Assembly: GCA_963682025.1 (NCBI GenBank)
Contig: OY821519.1
Coordinates: 160,748,389 to 160,812,388 of the forward strand
Direction: 5' to 3'
From: Cordilura impudica
Lineage: Eukaryota; Arthropoda; Insecta; Diptera; Scathophagidae
Length of the DNA stretch: 64,000 bases
Part shown: one piece after another, positions 54,519-64,000 of the stretch
Position numbering within the stretch: the stretch's first letter is position 1
Layout of the letters: the number at the start of each line of letters is the position of its first letter
Notes under the pieces: generated by a model
Database searches by the model: none
Seen by the model: the letters and a program-made list of their open reading frames with translations, nothing else
Told to the model about the DNA's origin: nothing
Made by a program: the position numbers and the translations under genes

Positions 54519-57500
54519 TTATCCGTTATTTTTAGTGGTCGGGTTATCTCTGTTTTGGTATTTTTTCTCAGGTCTGACATGTGTTTTGTAATATTTGTGT
54601 CCTGTTTTCCTACTTGCTATGTGTTCGTCGTCTAGTTTTAGAGCATCTATTTTTCTGTACTTGCGGTGGTTCTTCCCACCTCTGATTTCCCTAATGTAAT
54701 TGGTTCCTTCACTTAACTCTATATTAGATTTGTCCTTATTCAGTTTATTTATATAGTTCTCTTTCTTTAGAGCTATATTATCATGAATTTCCCGGTATTT
54801 ATCCTCGTTAACTTTACCGTTAACAAAGTCTATGGGTTTGATACGGGTAGTGCTATGGATCGTATTGTTATAGAATCCTATGATCCTAAGAATTTTCTCT
54901 TCTATGGTTTCCGTTTTGTTCTGCTCGTTGTGTCTAAGAAGTCTTATGTGTTCGGTGATTGTATTGTGTAGCCTTTCCACATCTGCATTTGATGTGTGGT
55001 TACTATTCGATGTGAAATGTATGTTAATGTCTTCCTCTTTCAGGAATTGTTGCATGGGAATAGCTTTGAATCCCAATTCGTTGTCAACTATAATTTTTTC
55101 AACTTTCCCGTGTGTACTTATATATTGAAGAAGCTTTGTCTTAAATTCTGTCCAAGAGCGTCCATTTATTTTATATGCCACTGCAAATTTTGAAAATTTG
55201 TCTATTATGGTCATGAATAGGTTCTTTCCCAGTGTATAAAAAACATCTATATGTACTATCTCCCGTGGTTTATTGGGTGTTTCCGTAATTTTTAACGGAA
55301 TTTTAGGTGGGTGTCTATCATACTTCTCAAGGGTACATATTTCGCAATTGTTGATAAATTGGGTTATCCTTAACCTCAATTTAGGATTATAGATCAGTGT
55401 TTTTAGTTCTTCAAACACAGCTTGTATTCCCCGGTGGTTTTTATCCAAGTGTTCTTTTTCTATTAGTTCTGTTAATTTGAGCTCATCCTCTATGTCGTCC
55501 AATTTCATCAAGCATCTTACTATTTTAAAGTTGTGATTTTCTGAAATTAGTTCTTCAGCAGTGCTTCTGAATGTATTAAAAAACTCGTCATCTATTAAGA
55601 TGGCATTTACATGGTCTGGATCAAAATGTTTTTTCAGTAAGGTGATCGTGTATTCTCTGTCCAGATGTTTGATCCCTATTGTCTTTCTAGTGTTATTGAA
55701 TATTCTCTCTGTTTTCATTCTCACTGAGCCCGAAGTTATCTTTTTAATAACGATTTGAGTTTTAAATACGTTGATAGGTGAATTACTTTCTCTTATACTG
55801 GACTGATCAGGTTCCAGTAAGTTAACGTTTGGGTGTTCAATCCTTGACAATGCGTCGGCGTTGCTATTTTTCGTGCCCTTTTTATATCTGATCTCATAAT
55901 CGAATTCCAATAATTTTAGTCTCCATCTAACCAATTTCGAATTGGGTTCCTTGATTGAAAATAGCCATGTTAATGGTCTGTGGTCGGTTTCTATAAGAAA
56001 TTTGCGTCCGAAAAGATAGGGTCTGAAATATCTGGTGGCCCAAATTATAGCCAATAGTTCCTTTTCAATAGTGCTATAATTGACCTCATGTTCGTTGAGT
56101 GTTCGACTCGCGAAACAAATTGGATGGTCGTCCTGGGAGAGTATTGCACCCAAGGCGTAGTTACTAACATCTGTCGTGAGAGTAAATCTCTTTGAAAAGT
56201 CGGGATATTTAAGAATTGGGTCATTGGTCAATATTGTCTTGAGTGTATTAAAGCTGTCTTGGTATCGTTGATCAGATATATTAATTTTGGCATCCTTTTT
56301 CAAAAACATTGTCATTGGTTTTGCAATGAGGGAATAATCTTTAATGAATTTTCTATAGTATCCTGTGAGTCCAAGAAATTGTTTAATTTGTTTAGGGTTT
56401 TTTGGAATTGGAAAATTAAGTACGCATTCAATTTTCGAAGGGTTTGGTTTTATTCCATTTTGGGTTACTATGTGTCCTAGGAATTCCGTTTCTCTCTTAC
56501 AAAATTCAGATTTATCCAATTGAATCTTTAGGTTTGCATCTTCTAAGCATTTAAAAATTGTTCCAATTGATTGAATATGTTCCTGGAGGGAGGTTGAAAA
56601 TATTATAATGTCATCCAAGTAAACGAGGCATATTTTGTTGATGTAGTCTCTCAGTATAGTGTTCATGAGGCGTTGGAAAGTTGCAGGTGCTGTTTTTAAA
56701 CCGAATGGCATCCTCACAAATTCATAATGGCCTCCTTCCACTGTAAAGGCGGTTTTGTGTATATCTGCTTCATCGACTTCAATTTGATAGAATCCTTTCG
56801 CCAAATCTAAAGTGGTGAAGTACATACATTTTCCTAATTTGTCGAGAATCTCATCAATGTTCGGTATCGGGTATCTGTCATCTACTGTAACTTCGTTTAA
56901 CTTTCTATAATCTACAACTAATCGCCATTTCTTTTTACCGCTGGCGTCTTCCTTCTTTGGGACGATCCAAATAGGTGCTGAGTAGGGGGAATTACTCTGT
57001 CTTATTATTCCGTTATCTAGCATTTCTTGTATTTGTCTCTGGACTTCCTCCTTGTGGATATATGGATATCGGTACGACTTTGTAAAGATAGGAATGTTGT
57101 TGGTTGTATTTATTCTATGTTTGATGATGTTCGTAAACGTTAAATTTGACTTCTCTTGATAGAATATGTTGTGAAATCTTTTTACTATCCTCTTGACCTC
57201 CGTTTTCTCCTCAGGATTCATGTGAGTCATACGAATTTGCTCAAGTGGTGGTTCTGCTTGTTGGAACTCCTCGTCCAAAATGCAAAAGTTTTTGCCATTT
57301 ACCGTTGTTAAATCTGTTTTGTCAATGTGTAGTACATCCAAATTGGTTAAGGAACTCTGTGTTTCTATCTTGTAATTTTGGACGTTATATATCCCTTCAT
57401 GAAGAATTACATCTCCTTTCTTATTTCGTTGTTCTTTAACATGAACTAGTCCATTATCTTCTGTTGTCATGAACTGGATGGTGTGCATCCTGTGCTACAT

Positions 57501-57859
57501 TAGAGGGATTTGTTTTTTGTTTATAATTAGTATGTTGTTCTCATAATCTATTACGGCCCTGAATCTTTTAAGGACGTCATTACCAATTATTCCATCGTAA
57601 AAATTGTGGAACTTACATTCTATTAAATTGAATTCTTCACCAGTATCTCCAAGTTCGGAAAATAAGGGTACGCGGTAAGTAGTGGTAGTCTTAACTTGGT
57701 TTTGTAGGGTTTTGAAGATAAGAGGTTTTGATTTAATTTTCCATTTTGGATTACATAGACCAGGGTTCGCAATAGAGTGAGTAGCTCCTGTGTCTATAAT
57801 GAATTTCAATTTATCTTTTATTATTATATGGGGTAGTTCTCCCGCGAGGCTTGTATAGG
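54519..57859 (-). pseudogene. pol: B1 Pol with one nonsense codon between PR and RT
   Basis: The protease (IIDTGATHSIANPG, near 57780-57800) and the rest of Pol (989 codons) are in one frame, separated by TAG at 57497-57495 where B2 has a sense codon. RT has YLDDI and the usual palm/fingers motifs. RNase H has TTDVSN, with Val replacing the Ala next to the catalytic Asp found in A2 and B2. Integrase has the H-H-C-C module and the D,D,E triad, and the full basic C-terminal tail that is cut off in A. Confidence 0.9.
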
Positions 57860-58020
57860 AAAATTTTCGGGATTATTGTTCATGTTATCTGGATATGGTA
57901 TGGGTTGGTGATTATGACAGTTACACTGATTTTGCATTGTATCCCAGTTTTTTGGGGTTTCTTCGACAATGTTAATGTCCATGGGTTCGGGATTCTGTTG
58001 GCTGTTTGCCCGGTGGTTTG
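57824..58020 (-). pseudogene. gag: B1 Gag tail (last about 65 codons)
   Basis: The frame matches the B2 Gag end (EPMDINIVEETPKNWD...) up to the stop at 57826-57824. Everything upstream is missing. LTR sequence begins at 58021. Heptamer AAATTTT lies at 57860-57866. Confidence 0.88.
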
Positions 58021-58592
58021 AAATTATAAATCTCCTAATAGTGGAGGACCAAAAAAAACTCTTGTTTTATTTTTGGAAGTTTATTTATTTGAATCTATCT
58101 TAAGACTGACTTAACAATAAAATTTGCCTATATTTATATGAAGAAAAATGCCAATGTGTCAATTTTCGGTGGTCAATAATTCTTCAGAATTGTTTACCAC
58201 TTTTCGTGGTCTCAAAATTATTCGGAATTTTGTCTGGAAGTTAAAATGTCATAAGTTGCATTTTCGTTTTGTGAACGGAAATGCATTTTTAATTTAGTTC
58301 AATTTGTTTTGATTTTTAGTAATTCTTTAGAATTGTTTACCACTTTCGTGGTCCCAAAATTCCCTGGAATTTTGTCTGTATTTTTAAAAGTTTCGTTTTC
58401 GTTTTGTGAACGGAAATGAAATTTTTATTTAATTCGATTTTTGTTGTTGTTGCATTTTTGTTTGTGAAACGTAAATGCAACAATAACAAGACTAATTTAT
58501 ATTGGCGTGTGCCAAGAGAATATGGGAAGACGTTATAACAAATCTAAATTATACTGGCATTTGTTAGGAGAATATGGGGAGACACTATAACA
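58021..58592 (-). repeat. 3' LTR of B2 (about 571 bp), shared border with B1
   Basis: It starts on the minus strand TGTTATAGTGTC right after GGTGGGGG and ends near GATTTATAATT. It contains repeated GTGAACGGAAATG-like and GTTTACCACTTT-like motifs. The end touches the interior of B1 gag with no primer site or leader between. Confidence 0.85.
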
Positions 58593-60095
58593 CCCCCACC
58601 GTTAGATTGAGGCTCCGACGAAATTTGTAATATTGACATTTTTCTTTTTGTTACAAAGTATATAGATATGGTTATGATAGCAAAAATTATAATTATATCT
58701 ACGCTTATGCTTATTACATTAGAATTGTTATTTTTGTATAAAATTCCTTCAATAGTTTTATCATGTTCAATTTGTTTGACATAAAGGGATTCTAATTTTA
58801 TATTTGTCATTGAGTTATTATTTTCTCTTATTTTTGTAATTACATTTGGTAAAATGAACTTATCGTATGTTTTAATTTTTATGTTTAAAAAAGTTTTGTT
58901 CAATGTTTCAATTTCACAATTTTCGAATTTCAATAGGAAATTTCCTTTAATTTTTATGTTTATTTTGTTACAATTATGTGATATCTTGGAAAAAAAAATT
59001 TTTGAAAATGAGGATACCGGGCATAATTTCTGTTACAATTGTCTGATTAAAATTGTTCATATTACAATATGCTTCCTTAAAGTTAAATATATTCGTAAGG
59101 CATTTATCGTCTATCTTAATTAAGTTTTTCTTTAAATTGTCTTTAACATTAGTATTATAAATGGTATTGTCTGAATTTACCAGAACTTCATAATCTTTAA
59201 GAGCGATTGATTTGTTTCTGAAGTTTGGAATTGGTTCAAATAAAATTTTTGAATAAGTATCGTCCGAATATCTTGGGATCAGAAGGATTATTACGATATT
59301 ATTATCGTGAAGTCTGACGGCTACTTTGATGTTGGTGTAACTGTCAAAGTCATTAATCAAGTCCAGCTCAGTCTTTGTTAATATGTCCGTAGGAATTATT
59401 CCGAGTTTGGTAGAAAATATAATTTGTCCGATGTCGTTTATATGGTCTCGCAAAAGTGAAATGTCATTATCTATTTGGTATACGTGTTCCAAAAATGTTA
59501 TTTCGTCTTCAAGAGTTGCTATTTTATTTTGTAAAAAGTCTTTGAATCTGTTTAGATAGTTTCCTATCAATATTTGTTTCTGGTTTATATGGTTGGTAAT
59601 GTTCTGTATCTGAGTAGATAATATATTGTTAACGTAAGTTAGTTGGTTCATCTTGTCCGTCAAATTTTTCTCATTTCCGTAAAGAATTTCGAGTGAATGA
59701 TTAATTTGAGTTTCGTCGTCACTGTCCATGGTTCCCGCTATGAACTTAAGTCCTTTTCCTAGTACGTTTACCAATCCACGTTTCGATCTGAAGTGTGGGT
59801 TAAGGTTTTCTATTCTACCTTTCAATAAGGCGAAATTTTTATTTATCGTGTCTAGTAAAACTTTTGTTTCGGTAGTAGTTGTATTCAGTGTGATTATATT
59901 ATTATGTATTAAGTTTAGAGTTTCTGTGTAGGAGGATACGTTAACTATGTGGATGATTTTGTCATATCGTTCGATTACCTTTAATTCTCCGGTCTTAATT
60001 GGTATGTATCCATTATTGTTTGTTAGGTCCTGTATGTCTAGAGTTCGGGCGTAAATTGTCGTTAAGAAAAATGTCATTAAAATGCAGGTCGTCAT
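58544..60095 (-). pseudogene. env: B2 Env with a one-base frameshift in an A/T run
   Basis: It is the same as B1 Env up to about residue 373. At 58988-58998 the homopolymer on the plus strand has one more A than in B1, shifting the frame and ending it at 58974. The rest (ectodomain end, transmembrane helix, SSEPQSNGGG tail) continues in another frame to 58544, with the last codons inside the LTR as in A2. The ATG is preceded by a T-rich tract and AG, a probable splice acceptor. Confidence 0.9.
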
Positions 60096-60114
60096 CTAAA
60101 AATAAAAAAAAATT

Positions 60115-63100
60115 TTATCCGTTATTTTTAGTGGTCGGGTTATCTCTGTTTTGGTATTTTTTCTCAGGTCTGACATGTGTTTTGTAATATTTGTGTCCTG
60201 TTTTCCTACTTGCTATGTGTTCGTCGTCTAGTTTTAGAGCATCTATTTTTCTGTACTTGCGGTGGTTCTTCCCACCTCTGATTTCCCTAATGTAATTGGT
60301 TTCTTCACTTAACTCTATATTAGATTTGTCCTTATTCAGTTTATTTATATAGTTCTCTTTCTTTAGAGCTATATTATCATGAATTTCCCGGTATTTATCC
60401 TCGTTAACTTTACCGTTAACAAAGTCTATGGGTTTGATACGGGTAGTGCTATGGATCGTATTGTTATAGAATCCTATGATCCTAAGAATTTTCTCTTCTA
60501 TGGTTTCCGTTTTGTTCTGCTCGTTGTGTCTAAGAAGTCTTATGTGTTCGTTGATTGTATTGTGTAGCCTTTCCACATCTGCATTTGATGTGTGGTTACT
60601 ATTCGATGTGAAATGTATGTTAATGTCTTCCTCTTTCAGGAATTGTTGCATGGGAATAGCTTTGAATCCCAATTCGTTGTCAACTATAATTTTTTCAACT
60701 TTCCCGTGTGTACTTATATATTGAAGAAGCTTTGTCTTAAATTCTGTCCAAGAGCGTCCATTTATTTTATATGCCACTGCAAATTTTGAAAATTTGTCTA
60801 TTATGGTCATGAATAGGTTCTTTCCCAGTGTATAAAAAACATCTATATGTACTATCTCTCGTGGTTTATTGGGTGTTTCCGTAATTTTTAACGGAATTTT
60901 AGGTGGGTGTCTATCATACTTCTCAAGGGTACATATTTCGCAATTGTTGATAAATTGGGTTATCCTTAACCTCAATTTAGGATTATAGATCAGTGTTTTT
61001 AGTTCTTCAAACACAGCTTGTATTCCCCGGTGGTTTTTATCCAAGTGTTCTTTTTCTATTAGTTCTGTTAATTTGAGCTCATCCTCTATGTCGTCCAATT
61101 TCATCAAGCATCTTACTATTTTAAAGTTGTGATTTTCTGAAATTAGTTCTTCAGCAGTGCTTCTGAATGTATTAAAAAACTCGTCATCTATTAAGATGGC
61201 ATTTACATGGTCTGGATCAAAATGTTTTTTCAGTAAGGTGATCGTGTATTCTCTGTCCAGATGTTTGATCCCTATTGTCTTTCTAGTGTTATTGAATATT
61301 CTCTCTGTTTTCATTCTCACTGAGCCCGAAGTTATCTTTTTAATAACGATTTGAGTTTTAAATACGTTGATAGGTGAATTACTTTCTCTTATACTGGACT
61401 GATCAGGTTCCAGTAAGTTAACATTTGGGTGTTCAATCCTTGACAATGCGTCGGCGTTGCTATTTTTCGTGCCCTTTTTATATCTGATCTCATAATCGAA
61501 TTCCAATAATTTTAGTCTCCATCTAACCAATTTCGAATTGGGTTCCTTGATTGAAAATAGCCATGTTAATGGTCTGTGGTCGGTTTCTATAAGAAATTTG
61601 CGTCCGAAAAGATAGGGTCTGAAATATCTGGTGGCCCAAATTATAGCCAATAGTTCCTTTTCAATAGTGCTATAATTGACCTCATGTTCGTTGAGTGTTC
61701 GACTCGCGAAACAAATTGGATGGTCGTCCTGGGAGAGTATTGCACCCAAGGCGTAGTTACTAGCATCTGTCGTGAGAGTAAATCTCTTTGAAAAGTCGGG
61801 ATATTTAAGAATTGGGTCATTGGTCAATATTGTCTTGAGTGTATTAAAGCTGTCTTGGTATCGTTGATCAGATATATTAATTTTGGCATCCTTTTTCAAA
61901 AACATTGTCATTGGTTTTGCAATGAGGGAATAATCTTTAATGAATTTTCTATAGTATCCTGTGAGTCCAAGAAATTGTTTAATTTGTTTAGGGTTTTTTG
62001 GAATTGGAAAATTAAGTACGCATTCAATTTTCGAAGGGTTTGGTTTTATTCCATTTTGGGTTACTATGTGTCCTAGGAATTCCGTTTCTCTCTTACAAAA
62101 TTCAGATTTATCCAATTGAATCTTTAGGTTTGCATCTTCTAAGCATTTAAAAATTGTTCCAATTGATTGAATATGTTCCTGGAGGGAGGTTGAAAATATT
62201 ATAATGTCATCCAAGTAAACGAGGCATATTTTGTTGATGTAGTCTCTCAGTACAGTGTTCATGAGGCGTTGGAAAGTTGCAGGTGCTGTTTTTAAACCGA
62301 ATGGCATCCTCACAAATTCATAATGGCCTCCTTCCACTGTAAAGGCGGTTTTGTGTATATCTGCTTCATCGACTTCAATTTGATAGAATCCTTTCGCCAA
62401 ATCTAAAGTGGTGAAGTACATACATTTTCCTAATTTGTCGAGAATCTCATCAATGTTCGGTATCGGGTATCTGTCATCTACTGTAACTTCGTTTAACTTT
62501 CTATAATCTACAACTAATCGCCATTTCTTTTTACCGCTGGCGTCTTCCTTCTTTGGGACGATCCAAATAGGTGCTGAGTAGGGGGAATTACTCTGTCTTA
62601 TTATTCCGTTATCTAGCATTTCTTGTATTTGTCTCTGGACTTCCTCCTTGTGGATATATGGATATCGGTACGACTTTGTAAAGATAGGAATGTTGTTGGT
62701 TGTATTTATTCTATGTTTGATGGTGTTCGTAAACGTTAAATTTGACTTCTCTTGATAGAATATGTTGTGAAATCTTTTTACTATCCTCTTGACCTCCGTT
62801 TTCTCCTCAGGATTCATGTGAGTCATACGAATTTGCTCAAGTGGTGGTTCTGCTTGTTGGAACTCCTCGTCCAAAATGCAAAAGTTTTTGGCATTTACCG
62901 TTGTTAAATCTGTTTTGTCAATGTGTAGTACATCCAAATTGGTTAAGGAACTCTGTATTTCTATCTTGTAATTTTGGACGTTATATATCCCTTCATGAAG
63001 AATTACATCTCCTTTCTTATTTCGTTGTTCTTTAACATGAACTAGTCCATTATCTTCTGTTGTCATGAACTGGATGGTGTGCATCCTGTGGTATATTAGA

Positions 63101-63455
63101 GGGATTTGTTTTTTGTTTATAATTAGTATGTTGTTCTCATAATCTATTACGGCCTTGAATCTTTTAAGGACGTCATTACCAATTATTCCATCGTAAAAAT
63201 TGTGGAACTTACATTCTATTAAATTGAATTCTTCACCAGTATCTCCAAGTTCGGAAAATAAGGGTACGCGGTAAGTAGTGGTAGTCTTAACTTGGTTTTG
63301 TAGGGTTTTGAAGATAAGAGGTTTTGATTTAATTTTCCATTTTGGATTACATAGACCAGGGTTCGCAATAGAGTGAGTAGCTCCTGTGTCTATAATGAAT
63401 TTCAATTTATCTTTTATTATTATATGGGGTAGTTCTCCCGCGAGGCTTGTATAGG
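60115..63455 (-). CDS. pol: B2 Pol (PR-RT-RNaseH-IN), uninterrupted
   Basis: Open for about 1110 codons from the frameshift site. Protease IIDTGATHS, RT YLDDI, RNase H TTDASNYALGAIL, integrase zinc module and D,D,E (HIDVF, VDNELG, ADVERLHN), then the basic C-terminal domain (YIREIRGGKNHRKYRKI, HKYYKTHVRP). No internal stop, unlike A1, A2 and B1. It is the best preserved Pol of this family in the window. First Met at 63405. Confidence 0.93.
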
Positions 63456-64000
63456 AAAATTTTCGGGATTATTGTTCATGTTATCTGGATATGGTATGGG
63501 TTGGTGATTATGACAGTTACACTGATTTTGCATTGTATCCCAGTTTTTTGGGGTTTCTTCGACAATGTTAATGTCCATGGGTTCGGGATTCTGTTGGCTG
63601 TTTGCCCGGTGGTTTGATTGTTGATCTTGGTTTCCAGATCGTGGCTGGTAATTTGCACCATGTTGCATCCAGCTTCGTTGATAATTATTGTGGTTGGATC
63701 TGTTTGTTTGGGAATTGTGTTGTTGGTTATGATTTCCAAATCGTGGTTGGTATTTGTTGCCGTGTTGGTAATTACTCTGGTTGGATCTATTGATTTGGGA
63801 AATTTGTTTGTTTCCGTTATATTCCCTGGGTTTGTTCCAGTTCTGTTGTTGATTACCATTATTATTTAAACTATTACTCGTATAGTTATTATTATTGTTA
63901 TAACGTTTATTCTGTTTATAATATTGGTCCGAAGTGTAAGCATGTCCCGATTGGAATAGAATTTCCATGGCTGATTCTATACTGTTTGGATTTCGACATA
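63420..64000 (-). CDS. gag: B2 Gag C-terminal part (partial, cut by window end)
   Basis: It begins inside the capsid-tail transition (MEILFQSGHAYTSDQ, matching MEILFQAGYAYT of A2 Gag) and is dominated by an Asn/Gln/Tyr/Arg tail with repeats such as NRSNxxNYQ and NYQPR(S/F)GN. No zinc knuckle. Heptamer AAATTTT at 63456-63462. Confidence 0.9.
   Translation of the reverse strand, partial: CRNPNSIESAMEILFQSGHAYTSDQYYKQNKRYNNNNNYTSNSLNNNGNQQQNWNKPREYNGNKQISQINRSNQSNYQHGNKYQPRFGNHNQQHNSQTNRSNHNNYQRSWMQHGANYQPRSGNQDQQSNHRANSQQNPEPMDINIVEETPKNWDTMQNQCNCHNHQPIPYPDNMNNNPENFPIQASRENYPI

Larger units (their letters stand above)
53058..58020 (-). mobile_element. Element B1: errantivirus copy lacking both own ends
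   Basis: Minus orientation: gag tail, pol, env up to the transmembrane helix. The env C-terminus is replaced at 53058 by the inverted C fragment. The gag is cut at 58020, where the 3' end of the B2 LTR abuts it. It is near-identical to B2. Confidence 0.92.
58021..64000 (-). mobile_element. Element B2: errantivirus copy, 5' end beyond the window
   Basis: Gag (partial), pol, env, polypurine tract and 3' LTR in minus orientation. It is related to A2 in every gene but clearly a different family, with a DTG protease, an RSKR env site and a different LTR. Confidence 0.93.

Overview
This window shows no host gene that I can recognise. It is almost wall-to-wall transposable elements, mostly Ty3/Gypsy LTR retrotransposons, in AT-rich DNA. 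The mix is a 17.6/297-type errantivirus with env and a tRNA-Ser-type primer site, 412/mdg1-type elements, an Osvaldo/Ulysses-type element with giant LTRs and a tRNA-Lys primer site, and Mag-type (K02A2.6-like) elements. Together with short GT-AG introns in the DNA-transposon genes, this suggests a higher fly (Diptera) and a heterochromatic, nested-repeat locus. The species cannot be fixed from the sequence. Element names A to J below are mine.

Layout. 1-3799: A1 (+), the right part of an errantivirus (gag end, pol, half of env), cut by the window start and by a junction at about 3799. 3800-7173: F (-), a Mag-type element that lost everything after the start of its integrase core. 7174-9357: J (-), a decayed intron-containing gene of a widespread transposase-like family. 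9358-10444: degenerate tandem repeats and a GC-rich patch. From about 10445 runs a nest inside an old 412-type element D (+). D is split at 11668/39816 by C (+, 412/mdg1-like, 555-bp LTRs, target duplication TACT). C is split at 18490/38399 by E (-, 2.75-kb LTRs, duplication AATG). The 3' LTR of E is split at 19404/27746 by A2 (+, complete errantivirus, 719-bp LTRs). Further right D is also split by G (-, Mag-type, 40875-48431), which itself carries a DNA transposon H (41295-44694, long inverted repeats). 48689-50280: I (+), the 5' end of another 412-like element. 50281-53057: a duplicated and partly inverted copy of the E/C junction. 53058-64000: two near-identical errantivirus copies, B1 and B2 (-), sharing one LTR.

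How the genes work together. Each LTR element encodes Gag (capsid) and Pol (protease, reverse transcriptase, RNase H, integrase). A and B add an Env of the insect errantivirus type with a furin-like site. In A/B, C and E, pol lies in the -1 frame of gag, and a textbook slippery heptamer (AAATTTT, GGGAAAC, AAAAAAC) sits in the overlap with an open -1 frame behind it. Most copies carry stops or frameshifts. A2 and E are closest to intact.

The most interesting items are: the RING-H2 finger at the N-terminus of the E Gag; the myristoylated one-pass membrane mini-protein ahead of gag in C, with a decayed relative in I; a 65-residue leader ORF in A2; the datable four-layer nest; and the duplication/inversion that fused E, C and B sequences.
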